Part shown: positions 16,176 through 28,345 of the stretch, piece by piece
How positions within the stretch are numbered: the first letter of the stretch is position 1
How the letters are laid out: each line of letters starts with the position of its first letter
DNA from: Nannobrachium achirus
Lineage: Eukaryota > Chordata > Actinopteri > Myctophiformes > Myctophidae
Reading direction: 5' to 3'
NCBI GenBank assembly: GCA_963921795.1
Contig: OY997651.1
Location: 42,140,856-42,204,855, forward strand
Length of the DNA stretch: 64,000 nt
Notes under the pieces: model-generated
What the model saw: the letters and a program-made list of their open reading frames with translations, nothing else
Told to the model about the DNA's origin: nothing
The model's database searches: none
Program-made: the position numbers and the translations under genes

Positions 16176-16244
16176 AAATTAACCCATTGAGACCAGAGGG
16201 CCATTCTAGAAAGTTTTTTTCTGAAAAAACGTATGTTTCTACAG

Positions 16245-16520
16245 TATATCAGTGGTGCTCGAACTTTTTAATGTCAAGGACCCCTAGAATTATAGAATGT
16301 ATTTGACCGCGGAGCCCCATCTCAAAATATTTTGTTCCAGGGACCCAGAGAAAGAAAGATTTGAGTTGAAACGTTGGCTTTAAAAAAACATATATATTCC
16401 AAAATGTGCACACATTTTCGTGATTAAAAGAAATTGTAGATCTACAAACTCATAGTGCAGCACTCAGCCACAGTGCTGTGCTACTAGCTTGTATATCTGC
16501 ATTTTTTTAATAGCCAAAGC
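16245..16520. mobile_element. MITE with decayed palindrome
   Basis: Starts CAGTGGTGCTCGAAC with AATGTCAAGGACCCC nearby, the same wording as the MITE around 11.6-12.1 kb. The centre (about 16435-16500) has arms AGATCTACAAACTCATAGTG and GCTTGTATATCTGC, a decayed copy of the dispersed palindrome. Confidence 0.55.
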
Positions 16521-17997
16521 ATAAAATAATGGTTAAGGCAGAGTGGGGGAGACAGAAAGCGAGGGATACAGAGAGAGAGAGAGAGAGAAGAATGAGAGTG
16601 GTTTATTGGGAAGGCATCCCGGGTCGAGCTCTTGTTGTGCCATGTTTGGTGCCAGGCGGGAGAGCGCTCCTAGCCAAACAGCCTCTGCCATTGTTTCTTT
16701 CCACAACAGCGTGCCACGCTAGCACCCAGCGCACCACTAACACAGTGGCAATCCACATCACCAACAACAACAACAACAATGACGAGGGGGCGATGGAACT
16801 CTTTGCTGGAATTGTATGGGGAGGGGGATGTCCTTGGGTCCAGACGTGGATTACGAAATACGAAATGCACTCAAAAGGTGCCTTCATAATGACATCAACT
16901 GGATAATGCCATCCCTTGTCTTGCCCAATTTACCCAGACTTGTCATGTGCCATCTACAGTTAAATTAGACCGTTAAGAGTCTCTTAACACAGTCATGCCA
17001 TATTCATTACGTATTATGTCATGTTCTTATCCAATTAGGATATCCATGCCCATGGATATTCAGTTTTATAAGTGAAGCATGGCTCAAGAGTCATTTACTA
17101 GACTGGAGTTGGGAGTGTGACCAAAATACAGCTTCCTCCTGGCAGTTTGGGGATAACTCCATTTCAGGAGCTAAAGCAGTACATTCGACGCCTGCTGTGC
17201 TGAGCAATACCCATATACTTTATGGGGTTTGTACTAGGCCGTAACATCACCCCGTAAAAAAAGAAAAGAAATAACAAAAATGGCTCTGGGGGTTGCCACT
17301 TTCCATCGTCCACTCGCTCGGCAACCACTCCCTTGGCTTTTATGTATATGGAGCCGTGGTGTTGATTGTGCCACATTAAGCCTGTGGAAGGCCGGAGGGG
17401 GCCACCTGTGAGGGCAGGGGTGGACAGAGATCCCCTTGTTGGTCAAGCTGGGGCCATGTGGGCTTGTGCCCGGGCACACACACACACTGGAGAGAACTCC
17501 AACTGGAATGGCGGCCTCTCTTCAGCTCTGCCTGGCTCTCCTGCACGCAGATACAGTGGTTCTCAACAAAAGTAACCTTGCCCACCAGGTGTTCGTTCAC
17601 AACAGGCCGTTTGGTTTCCGCCTAAAGCGCGGAAACCACTAGAAGAAGCGGCGTCGCTTTTATTTGGTTCCCTCCGTTTGTTTCCCCAATCCCTATTAAA
17701 ATGCTTGAGTAGCCTAGTGTAGTCTTGTCAGTCGCTAACAGTTGGACTAAAAGATGCATATACCAAACAAATTTTTCAAAAGCAAAACTACTCCGCATCA
17801 AGGAGTTTATTAGGTAGGCCCTAAAAGTATGTCTTTGAGCGCAGGGGAATATTTTGGGTTAAAACTGTTTCCGGTGGATAGTTCCGGCCAAATTGTAGTC
17901 CTTTGAGTACTACAACATGACGTTTTGTGGTTTCCGCTCCAGACCGGTTACAAGCCCGAAAAGTGAAGTGATCCCAGACTACAACAAAAGTGGTCAT

Positions 17998-18241
17998 TGA
18001 GTGGGTTCCAGGTGGTCCCCGGCTAAATGATAGAGAGTTGGTAACCAAATGGACCCTTATTAGATCTTTAACTCTTGAGAGCGTAAAATGAAACACTCTC
18101 AATGATTTACATTATGGTTAAACATCTACATAACTTACAAGAAGTCTACACAATTAAATGTAGAACAATTGTTATTTTGTTATCAACATTTGCCTGTTAT
18201 CTCTCCTATGGTACCACCACATTAAAAAAGCATGGCATTGT
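17998..18241. mobile_element. Inverted copy of the 12855-13231 MITE
   Basis: The segment reads GGTTCCAGGTGGTCCCCGGC and AACTCTTGAGAGCGTAAAAT, then GCCTGTTATCTCTCCTATGG, in the opposite order to the copy at 12855-13231. The ends are not well kept. Confidence 0.65.
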
Positions 18242-18656
18242 ACCACAGCCATGAAACCACTTTTTTTGTAAGGCAGCTGTCAGCTGAACACAGGGGTTAA
18301 ATGTTGATTGCCGTTATGAACTAACACAGCATTATCACGGTGTGAGTGTCTCTCCGAGTCCATAAATCATACCATACCGCTATATGGGCAGGGAGAGAGG
18401 ACAGATGAGTTGAGCTAACCAGAAGCCAACATAACACAGAGACTCGTCATGGGAATTGTACATTCCATTAGGCTGATGTTATAGTTGATTACACAACATT
18501 GACATACTGCAGTACGTACTATGTAACTAGGCCCACAGTGTCTCCGGGCAATCTAAGATCGCTAGATAGGATTTAATCATACGTATATGCACATCTGAAT
18601 ATGTCCTAACCAGATAGAGAATCAGACAAGTCAACATTTCTGGAGCAACGACAACA

Positions 18657-18895
18657 TGGGGCGGCCATAGCTGAGTGGTTAGTGAGCCCACCTGGGGAGC
18701 CAGAGCCCATGGTCGTCCCAGGCATGATTCCAGGCCAGGCCAGCAATGTCCATGTGTGTCCCTGATCAAGACTCTTAACCCCTAATTGCTCCCCGAGGGC
18801 CGTACTGCTTCTAGTTGTTATAGGATGGGTAAATGCAGTGGAAGAATTTCATGTACAGTTGTTCTTACAAAACGAGGAATCTTGAGTCCTAGGTT
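18657..18895 (+). mobile_element. tRNA-derived SINE
   Basis: The head resembles a tRNA with a plausible A box (TAGCTGAGTGGTTAG) and a B box-like GGCATGATTCC about 40 bp later. It continues with CCTGATCAAGACTCTTAACC and a tail ending AATTTCATGTACAG. The A/B layout is that of pol III-transcribed SINEs. Without an anticodon stem or clean acceptor stem it is not a functional tRNA. Confidence 0.6.
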
Positions 18896-19006
18896 CCTGC
18901 CATAAACCATTCCCAGTTTAGCCTATTTGCAATGCATGCGTCAGCATGTGTAGATGCACCCGGTCCAGGCCCGTGACAAAGGAAACCTGAATACACATGA
19001 CTAGCT

Positions 19007-19250
19007 ACTTACACACCGGTCAGCACTTAAAGCATAAAGCAGGAGCGACTGGGTTCAAAGCTAGCTGTGTTGCCAGTGGATCAGATAGGTCTGTCACCCC
19101 AAGGCAGAACAACTGCTGACCCTCGCCTGTCAACAAACAACCGCAGAGCAACGCAGTCCGTTCAGTACATGCCTGCACCATCATCTGCACACGTGTGATC
19201 TCCATGCAGGCTTGGTGTGCATGATAAACACAAAGTTTGAACATTTTCTA
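19007..19250. repeat. Diverged local duplication, copy 1 (copy 2 at 19926-20212)
   Basis: The two stretches share CACCGGTCAGCA, CTGTCAACAAACAACYGCAG, GCAACGC and CATGATAAACA followed by GTTTGAACA in the same order, about 0.92 kb apart. Copy 2 has several insertions. No coding frame is shared. Confidence 0.7.
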
Positions 19251-19925
19251 TGGATGACTGTCACAATGTCAACAATAGGTACAAACAAGGGGATAACGAA
19301 TTAGATTAGATTAGAAATAATTTCAATTGGCCTGAATCTTGACAGCTATCTTGACCAGTAACAAAACCATTGTATTTATTATTATTATTATTATGCTATT
19401 ATATACGTAAGTGAAATATTTCAATATGAATGTATATCAATGCCGCATTGACTGGATAATTGTCAGTGAACAAATATGCGTTGGCTTACTGAATACAATA
19501 CATAGATAGACCATTACTCTCCTCTCGTGACTGTCTTGCAAAAAACACACAAACCCCTTCCTCAGGGTAGACTACAATAATGGCATGATGGCATAAAATA
19601 CATTGGCTGTTTTGTTGAGGCAGTACCAGTGTGGGGAAGAAAGAAAATAATAATAATAATCTAATCAATCTTTCGGGTCAGAGTGGCTGGAAATACATAC
19701 ACATGGCTGAAACATAACAATGAATGGTTCGAAAAAAAAATGAAACTGCAAATTTTGTACAAAATCTACAAAGGTCCAATATTTGACTCTGAGATGTAGT
19801 GGAGTAGAAGCAAAGTATTGAAAATTGGAGTAAAGTACTAATTCTCAAAAGTATACTTAAGTAGCCTTCAGTACTAAAGTACAGTCAGTCCTACAGAGTA
19901 AATGTACTTAGTTCCTTTACACCAC

Positions 19926-20212
19926 TGCTTACGCACCGGTCAGCAAGTGGGTTTGACCACTAGCAGTGTTGCAAGTAGATCAGGTTAGGTCTGTCAGAAA
20001 GGAGGGCAGCAGCATATTGACAGTTTTCTGGCTCACTGCTGCCGACCCTCACCTGTCAACCCCGTCATCGTCAACAAACAACTGCAGAGCAACGCGGTCA
20101 GTGCATCTGCAAAGTACGTGTCTGCCTGTCCGCCTGTATTTGCATGCACGCCATCATCTGTGCATGTGTTCGTCCATGATAAACAGAAGGTTTGAACACT
20201 GTTCACATGGTA
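19926..20212. repeat. Diverged local duplication, copy 2
   Basis: Partner of 19007-19250, in direct orientation. It is immediately followed by a SINE at 20212-20494. Just left of it, 19790-19925 is the right part of the 'AGTAAATGTACTTAGTTCC' MITE family ending CACCACTG. Confidence 0.65.
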
Positions 20213-20494
20213 AATGGTAAATGGTGCATTTATATAGCGCTTTTAATCCAAAGCGCTTTACATAGATTGTGCATTACATTCACCCATTCACACACACATT
20301 CATACACCGGTGGCGGAGGAAGCCATGCAAGGCACCAACCTGCTCACCGGAGGCAATTAGGGGTTCAGAGTCTTGCCCAAGGACCCTTCGACATTAACTC
20401 AGGGGGAGCCCGGATTCGAACTGGGAACCCTTTGGGATTTATACCCTTCGTGCTCTAATACCAGTTTCTCTACCCCTGAGCTATGCCGCCCCGG
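20212..20494 (-). mobile_element. tRNA-derived SINE (V-SINE-like 3' end)
   Basis: Read on the minus strand, the head GGGGCGGCATAGCTCAGG carries an A box (TAGCTCAGGGGTAGAG) and a B box (AGTTCGAATCC). The body has TGGGCAAGACTCTGAACCCC and the tail is AAGCGCTTTGGATTAAAAGC then GCTATATAAATG. That tail is the teleost SINE 3' end thought to recruit LINE reverse transcriptase. The element looks nearly full length. Confidence 0.85.
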
Positions 20495-20879
20495 CATGAC
20501 AGCGCATACAAACAAACGGGCGCGTAGCGATATTACAATGTCCCATTTGTCTGACGTCCCATTAGTCATACGCTGGCGAATGATGACCTGGTGAATGCTA
20601 ACCTGGTGAACCCTAACCTCAGTAAAACTATGCCTGAACCTAACCCTAACCCTTAGTCAGACAAATGGGACGTATAGGAATGTCGAGATTTCCCCCAAAC
20701 AAAATAATGGGGCAAACAAATTATAAGAAAGGCAGAGTTGAATGTCTACTGTACCCAGGGCCATTCTGAAACTCTTTCCTCAACTCTGCGTGTGTCACTG
20801 AAAGGGTAGGTAATTACTACCAGGGACAGCTGCGCCTGTTGACATTTAATGGGAGATCAGAGAGCTCTGTGTACTGTAC

Positions 20880-21020
<141 letters not shown>

Positions 21021-21389
21021 GACTAGCACCAATAGAGAGCGGTCAGAGAGATGAACGAGACCCCTGCTAAAGGGAGTAAGGAGACCCCGCCGCCGTCCTG
21101 GGGTAATGGAAACGTCCCCAGAATTGCAAAACAACAAACAACTTGATAGCCTGGGCACCATTGAAAAAGTCTGACCCAGGAGAGAGTTGTCTTTAAGTAG
21201 TGATAAACATAAGCCATGGGCAGAACCTCGTGAGGCCAGAGGTTGGAATGAGAGGAAACAAAACCACAGTATGTCCATGTTCAGACTGGGTGGATTCAAG
21301 TCCTGGTGAAAGTGCAGGCTCTCTAATGAAGAACCGAAGGTCCAGAATCTTGCATGTGTGTGTGTGTGTGTGTGTGTCTACTCCAATTT

Positions 21390-21596
21390 TTCTCAAACCT
21401 TTAAATTTCAAGGTCTCCTCTTAACTCTGACAGTGTACAAATGCGACCAAAAATTGACCCGTCCGGGTACATTTGGTTCCGTTTGTACACTGTCAGAGTT
21501 ACATACGTAAGGGTCAATTTATTTTAGACCCTCCTTAAAAAGGAACGCATGAGGGTCCCTGGAATCCACTTTGTGAACCACTGGTCTACTATATGC
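21390..21596. mobile_element. Probable MITE with inner palindrome
   Basis: The left end TTTTTCTCAAACCTTTAAAT is roughly inverse to the right end GGAATCCACTTTGTGAACCA. At 21420-21502 the arms TTAACTCTGACAGTGTACAA and TTTGTACACTGTCAGAGTTA pair around a centre with ACATTTGGTTCC. This inner palindrome belongs to the same sequence family as the arrays inside the ISL2EU transposon near 40.4 and 45.5 kb. Confidence 0.55.
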
Positions 21597-22094
21597 TATG
21601 GTGACCAGATGTCCTGGTTTGGTTGGGATTGTCCTGGTTTGAAACTGGTTGTCCTGAGTCCCGACCAAATTATTGGAAAAACACTCAAATATTTCGTTTT
21701 TCAACAACAAAATTGTCCCAGTTTCACGACAATTAAAATAAAATACGTACAGTAGATATTTGCCATGTTCTTCTCAGTTGCAAGGTGCAATCACTTAAGT
21801 GTGTAAGCACTAAATGGAGTAATAGAGAGGAAGAATATTAGATTTACAAGCTAGATCAACAATATTTTCACAACGTTCATCTAACTACATTGCAAAGTAG
21901 AATACTTTTTCATGTAAATGTGCTTAATTTCTGTGCAACAACTGTTCTTGTTTAGAGCCTAGCTACATCACACTAGTGATGGCCAACCACTTGGCTTTGA
22001 TGCCATCTTAGAATAGATAGACCTATTTGACACTGCAGACACATAATTACCTTGTTTGATGCGTTAACGATGCTCAACAAGGATCAGCTGGGTC

Positions 22095-22214
<120 letters not shown>

Positions 22215-22738
22215 CACAGTCTGCAGTGCTCTAAAAACTTAAGTGACTTGGAGTCACTTCACTTGAATATGTTGGAATATGATTGAGGATTACTGTGATT
22301 AATAGGTAAGCTTACATTTCATATCGCACAAATCATGCCTATAACTTTCACTAGCCCCCCTAAAAAAACGATCTGCACAAATCGTTTTGGCTTGATCGCT
22401 GATGGTTTACTGCCAGGGCTGGAGGAAGTTACACTGGGGGTTAAATCTTGCTAACAAACATAGCAAGAGTGGATGAGGGGAGGAATAGATTTGGGAGTAT
22501 ACATTACTGTAGTATGTACACAGAGCACATCTGGAAGCCTTTTAAGGTCAGATACTGCCAAAACAATACAGTGAAGGTTTCCTAAGCAGCGGCATTAAAA
22601 GTACAAGCAGCCAACAACGCAGCCAACTAGCTAGCTGGCATGGCTTAGCTCAGGATGTGGCCATAAATTCCAGTAGCACTGGATTGAGAATTAGGTGGTG
22701 ATAGGGTTGGGGTCCTTTAGGCCGGCCAGTGGCGGCCA

Positions 22739-22980
22739 CAGACAGTAGAAGTACCTCTCCTATCACTCTCCTTGAGGGATGAGGGGGAAGAGTGGAATCC
22801 AATTCATTCACTATGGAAGTCACCTGGTTTCATGCCTATTCCAAGCCGCTTTGATTTAAGCCAAGAGGCTTGGAAGAGGCATGAAACCTGGTGACTTTCA
22901 TTGAGAATTAATTGGACAACGCCCTCCCCCCCACTCATCCCCCAAGGAGAAGCACAGGAGAGGTACTTCTACTGTGAGAA
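22739..22980. repeat. Foldback repeat, arms about 108 bp
   Basis: AGTAGAAGTACCTCTCCT, then GTCACCTGGTTTCATGCC and TTCCAAGCC on the left are matched by their inverses on the right (GGCTTGGAAGAGGCATGAAA, then AGGAGAGGTACTTCTACT). The arms nearly touch and are moderately diverged. It has no coding frame; it is a foldback MITE or an inverted duplication. Confidence 0.8.
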
Positions 22981-24033
22981 CGCAGCCTTGGGATTTAATA
23001 ATTTCGGTTCCTTAACGATTCCCTGTTTAAACAGTTCGATTCCTTTAACGATTCCTATCGGCAGGGGGTTCCAAATGGACCCTAATGGTTCTGTAACTGA
23101 CAGTTTGTACACTCTTAGTTAGTTATGGTGGTTGATGATGAAATGTTAAATGTTTGAGAACCACCGTTATTGTAGGCCTAATTGTATAGCAGACGTGAAG
23201 TCCACATACAGTATCAGCTCTGACAGTGCGATAAAACCGGTTCCTGAAACGGATGGAACCCATTCCGGTTCCGGTTCCTTCCTCCCCTGATCCCAACCCT
23301 AGTTGGTGATAACTCGCATCAGGTGAGTGAACTCTTATGTTAACAACTGTGTAGATCCACACTGTGTCTGTTGATACACACCACGTTTGTTTGTTCATTA
23401 TCATCACAATCCTGTTTCTGTGCGTGTAAAGTTACAGATCCAGTTTCCGAATACATCTGTGCCTGTGATGTGTGTGTACATGTGTTTGTTTGCGACTGTC
23501 GATCAATAATGTTTGTTCACCGCTGTCTGAACCAGTCCACGTTTACTCAAGGCACAGAGGGGTACTGTCTCTGTTTGTGTTTGGTTTTTGTACCAGAGAG
23601 GGGGACATACTGTATATATAGAGAAATCACGTAAGACATAACCCATATTTAGCCTTATGAGCTGCCTGCAATATCACCCGCTTAGCTACCTGCTGCCACA
23701 ATGATGGGTTCAACCGTAACACTTGCCGCTAAAGTAATAAAGTCTCTCTTGTGCAGTGTTACACGTGTCAGTCTAAATTGCAAATAAAGCAGTATAGCCG
23801 AGCTTGTTCGACTTGTTAAACAAATTTAACATGGCATCCCTAATTTGGGCATCATGTAGGCAAAAATAGCAGATCTTTGAATGCGTTGCAATGAGATTCA
23901 AAGTATTCTGAAATAGGGCTTAAGTGATTAAGATTAAGTTATCAAGTAAACCCAGATCTCCTAACCTTACCTCACATGGAAAAAATGCCAAATGTTCAAT
24001 GACCAGCTCAGTCACAGGAAAGACATTAACTTG

Positions 24034-24317
24034 AAGGGATAGTTCATCCCCCAAATACGTTTTTTATTGATTACTCACACTATGGAGACTTCTGTCACAT
24101 TCCTCCTAAGCCAATATGAGGAGACTCTTTGTGTCTCCATACTAGGGAACAAAGCAGGTTCTTTTGTGTCTCCATAGGGAACCACTGCTGGTCAAATTAC
24201 TGGCTTAGGAATGCGACAAAAACAAAAAAGTCTAAGATATCCATGAATTCCAGTCTCCATGGCATGGGGTGAGTAATCGATAAGAGTATTTTTTGGGGTT
24301 AACTATCCATTTAAGTG
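24034..24317. mobile_element. Foldback MITE ('AGGGATAGTTCA' family)
   Basis: The left end AAGGGATAGTTCATCCCCCA is mirrored by the right end GGGGTTAACTATCCATTTAA. Inner words ATTGATTACTCAC and TGAGTAATCGAT are also inverted. Part of another copy lies at about 62975-63078, just before the zinc-finger gene exon. Confidence 0.7.
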
Positions 24318-24837
24318 AAGCAGTACAAGGCTACAAGCTAAAAAAGTGATAACTTTTATGATGGTGGTCATGATGACAACGTCATTACATAATCTCATGA
24401 CCTGTCTGTTGACTGCATGGGCCAATAGATGACACAGGCATTTCGTTAAAAATAAATGAAACAACAACAGATGAACACAAAAGGCTTCATTATGTTTTAC
24501 CCATGGTACGACTAGTGGTGCCATGATAAATGTCTCATATCAAGGGGGGTAGGACGACAACAACAGCAACTAGAAGGGTGGTTGCACTGACGCGAGTGGC
24601 TGAATTCCGTCGTACTATTTATATCAGGGGTCTTCAACTTTTTCAGGCCAGGGACCCCCAAACTGATGGGGAGATGGAGCAGGGATCCCTTCCACCTCGG
24701 AGAGTGGGGGTGACTACAACATATATCATATATTTATGTATACAATTGTGTTTCATATGTTAACAGAAAGCAGGTTCACTTTGGCGAAAAGGTCTCTGAC
24801 CTAGAACTATTGTGTGTTGCCTATATGTTGCAATAAA

Positions 24838-24866
24838 GACATTCATTCATTCATTCATTCATTCAT
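24838..24866. repeat. (ATTC)n tract at a probable LINE 3' end
   Basis: Six to seven ATTC units follow TTGCAATAAAGACATTCATT. A poly(A)-signal-like AATAAA just before a simple tail suggests a truncated non-LTR element ending here. Confidence 0.5.
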
Positions 24867-26408
24867 ATAGCAACCATTTATATTCTATATTGTGATATAT
24901 ATTGTGAAGAAGCATGTCATGAAGTGAAGCATGACCAATCCTGTCTGATTGGACATTATGTTGTCCAAGATATCCAGCCTTACCACCTGGATAACAGCAG
25001 TGAAAAGGTTTACAAAAAGCAGGTTCAGTTTGCTGGCTAAAAATGTTCGGACCGATTACAACAGTGTGTTGTTGCCTATAGCAACATATATATTATATAT
25101 TGTTTGTAATTGTGGTGTCACGTGAAGCTTGACCAATCCTCAAATCCATTGTATTGTCCAATCAGAAAAGGCTCAGAAAAAGTCCTTTTAACTCAATGGA
25201 CTTTTGGGGTTGTCTAGATGAAATAAAGTCAGATGAGAAGAACTATAGTCTGGCTGCCCTGTTAGGGCAACCACTCTAACAATATCAACTTTCACCACCC
25301 AGTTGTCCCTGACTTAAATGTACTACTTAGTTATTATCACTGTCAAGTTGGAAAGTCTCCATGCATTTATCCTGTATTCCCTATACCAGTCAAAAGTTAC
25401 ACATGCACATTGAATAGAAGCTGTGTCCAAAGTTTTGACTGGTAGGGTATATCACACTTTGGCTACTAAAAAAAGCTCCCTCTAAAGTTATTATGTAAAA
25501 TCAGCAGGCCCTAGCATTTACAGTCGATGGTCTGTGGAAAATGTTTCACCAACTTCCATCCCTACAAGTAGGCTGAAGTAGCCTACAATCGTGATTCGTG
25601 ACACAAGTTTATAACAGATCTAAGCTTATTTGTGACAGATTTTTGTTTTAATGACAATTAAAAGTTAGTTAATGACTATAGGGCAACACACTATTGTTCT
25701 CTTCCGACTTTAGAGAGTAAAGTAACCACTAAAACACTGCATAGAGTAAACCCCAAAAGTCCATTGAGTTCAATGGAGGACTGGTACAAGCCTGAGGATT
25801 GGTCAAGCGTCACGTACATGACATACTGTATAGCCTATAAATAGGCACCCACACTTGCATTTTCCCAGGATTGCACCTTTCTAGTTGTTAAAATAGCCCA
25901 AGGCACGCAGACTAGTCACCTAAAAAAAGATCCTCATTCCACAATACAGGCCCGGGGTTCGACTAGAGTCTGAGACAATTCACAATTCCACTCCCAAACA
26001 TAGGCAAAAAGAAAGAAGGCAGTACCTTCTGCAACTTTTCTTACCAGCCACTCAGAGACCAGCCTGTTAACACAGGCTACATACAGTAGTACATCCTTAT
26101 TACATGTTAACGACGCCCAAAATGTTCGTTGTTCACAGATTATGAGAGTAATATGGTAATTCTAAACACAGTACTGTTGGGCTTGCCACCAAAAAGTGTC
26201 ACCATTGGGTAGTATGTATTATTATAGTGACGGGGAACAGACAGAAACTCCAAAACACAGGGCGACAAAAGCAGACAGTTTTGTTCTCGCCACAAGTCGC
26301 GACAAAAACATTTAAAGATAAAAAAGTTTCTGTGACGAGGCCAGAGCGCCTCGACCGAACAACATGTTGTGTAGGACAGAATAAAGTGTCAAAAGTGCAA
26401 AAACTCAC

Positions 26409-26460
26409 CCTCTAAAAGCCTGGAAATCAGCGAGTCGACGTCCAGCTCCCCCTCCGCCAT
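26409..26460 (-). CDS. ppp1cb: Protein phosphatase 1 catalytic subunit beta, exon 1 (start codon)
   Basis: The minus strand reads MAEGELDVDSLISRLLE plus one base, followed by a GTGAGT donor. The sequence is the PP1-beta N terminus (MADGELNVDSLITRLLE in mammals). It lacks the SDSEKLNLD start of the alpha and gamma forms. Seventeen codons plus one base give 52 bp, and the phase fits exon 2. The 5' UTR runs rightwards from 26461, and the MITE half that begins at about 26524 lies next to it. No TATA box is seen. Confidence 0.95.
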
Positions 26461-26523
26461 TTCTGTAGTGAAGCTGTCTGTAGCTAGCTGACTGTGTGTA
26501 CCGTTGTAATTACTGCTGCTCTA

Positions 26524-26690
26524 TGCTGCCCACCCCGACAGGGACGTGCAGAGAATGTTAAAGAGGCAGGGGCTGAACTTTCTAAAAGGGCCTTTGGTGA
26601 GAATTTGCAGACCTCCAACTATAAGCTCACAATGCGTTGCGCGCTGTTGTGAGCTTGGAGGTCTCTGCATGATACACACTGAACTACTAA
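26524..26690 (-). mobile_element. One half of a split MITE, next to the ppp1cb 5' end
   Basis: The inverse of this stretch matches the right half of the 10495-10935 MITE (AGAGAATGTTAAAGAGGCAG, AAAAGGGCCTTTGGTGA) and includes the palindrome at 26606-26668 with GACCTCCAAC and GCTTGGAGGTC arms. The other half is at 28203-28345. The LINE at 26740-27876 lies between them. Confidence 0.65.
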
Positions 26691-26739
26691 AGCAATGCTT
26701 TAGTTCAGTGCTTTAGTTCTAGCCATAAATTATATCTAT

Positions 26740-27876
26740 CTAGGTCGTCCTCAGACGAGCCCTCCATCGTTGTTTCCAGTCATCTCGGTTCTCCATACAT
26801 CTGGCCAGCTCATTGGTGTTCTGTGTCCCTACGTCTTCCTTGAGTACGTCCACGTATGTTTTTGTGGGACGTCCTCGCGACCGGTGCCCATGTGTTGGCT
26901 CCCACAGTACCAATTTGCTGGCTGGAAGCTCCTGGTGTCTTTGGCAGTGTCCTGCTAGTCTCATTCTTCTGGTGGCAATTTTCTCGCTTACCTTTGGTAT
27001 TCCCTCATACAGGCTCCTGTTGGTAACATGTGCACTCCTGTTGATGTTGAGTACTGCACGCAACATTCTAGTGTAGCACCCGTCTAGAGACTTCTGCAGG
27101 GTTGGCTTCAGGGTCCAGCATTCACTGCCATAGAGGAGAACAGACTCCACCGTTGCAAAGAAGAAGCTAAGTTTGATTTGGCGGGGGAGGTTAGAGTTCC
27201 ATACACTGTTCATGCCGTTCAGGGCCCTCCACGCGAGTGCCTTCCTTACTTTAAGGTCTTTCTCAGTTGAGTCGACCCATGCGCCCAGGTACTTGAAGTC
27301 CTTGACTTCCTTCAACACAGCTCCTTCTGTTGTTGTCAGAGGTGAGTGATCAGGTAGGTTATAGGTGATAACCTCAGTTTTCTTAGCATTTAGCCTGAGA
27401 CCAACTTTGGCACACTCTATCTCCACCCTGTTCAGGAGTTCTTGTGCTTGTTCCATGCTGTCGGAGAGCAGGCTGATGTCGTCCGCATAGTCCAGGTCTG
27501 TCAGAACTACTGCGGGATGCCGCCTTGACCTCCTTGGTGTTAGCGTGAAGCCAAGCTCTTGTTCTCGTCCCCCTATGGCTTTCCTGAGCGCATAATCTAG
27601 AACTATGATGAAGAGGTAGGGGGCTAGGGTGTCTCCTTGCATTACACCAGCTCGGATGTCAAACACCTCACTGCTGCCATCCGGGGTCACCACTTTGGCC
27701 CTTGTTTTTGCGTACATGGTCTCGATAGCCCGGAGAATGTTGGGAGGGACATTGTAGGCCTCAAGGATCTTCACCATCTTGCTTCTGTGGATAGAATCAA
27801 AAGCTTTTTTGAAGTCAATGAAGCACAGTACAGCTGCTAGGTTGTCCTTTTTCACCTCCTCTATTAATCTAAATTA
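26740..27876 (-). mobile_element. 5'-truncated LINE encoding a reverse transcriptase C-terminal part
   Basis: An open frame of 371 codons without a stop covers reverse transcriptase motifs: LCFIDFKKAFDSIHR, AGVMQGDTLAPYLF (RT motif with QGD), DLDYADDISLL (catalytic YADD), GLRLNAKKTEV and FKYLGAWV, then a long C-terminal part with SECWTLK and RMLRAVLN. The YADDI box and overall order suit the RTE/RTE-X-like non-LTR group. No endonuclease domain remains; the frame opens at about 27876 inside the palm, with GTG as first in-track codon, so the copy is 5' truncated as LINEs usually are. An uninterrupted frame points to a fairly recent insertion. Clade assignment is tentative. Confidence 0.85.
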
Positions 27877-27885
27877 AAGTATAAA

Positions 27886-27945
27886 TTATAACTTCCAGGA
27901 GAGGGCGCTAATATTCGGACGTTATGTCTCTCCTGGAGTTATAAG
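27886..27945. repeat. Short inverted repeat next to the LINE
   Basis: TTATAACTTCCAGGAGAG and the inverse reading CTCTCCTGGAGTTATAA face each other around a spacer of about 22 bp with CGCTAATATTCGG. It lies just upstream of the LINE 5' break and may mark the junction or a tiny foldback element. Confidence 0.6.
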
Positions 27946-28202
27946 GCAGAGTCATATGGCTCTCGCTGGTTGAGCCCCAACGTCCACATTCGGCTCAAAA
28001 CATGTACAAATCAATAAGTTGCTCACCGAGTTGTCAAAACAGCGTTATCTACCGGCCGGCACACTCGTTGGCATGTGTTAGTCCATATGTTTCTAATAAA
28101 TTAATGTTTATTATTTTAGGGTCCTAAAAAAGCCTCAAAAAAGTTTGGCGCTTTTATCCGCTTCGTTTCGATAATGTCAAGAACCAGGGTTAAGCAACCA
28201 CA

Positions 28203-28345
28203 CTATATGGCATGGAAAGAGGAAATTTGCATTTCTTTCACCATAGTAAAAACTGCATTTATGATCTGGATAGGGCACTTTTTACAGACAAAAAGGGCAG
28301 GGACTCGAGCCCCCTTTGATGTCTATGTGTGCACATGCCTGCACC
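28203..28345 (-). mobile_element. Other half of the split MITE
   Basis: The inverse matches the left half of 10495-10935: AAAGGGGGCTCGAGTCCCTG and ATAGACATCAAAGGG-like words. Between this and 26524-26690 lie the LINE and about 300 bp of unassigned DNA, so the MITE was present before the LINE arrived. Confidence 0.6.
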
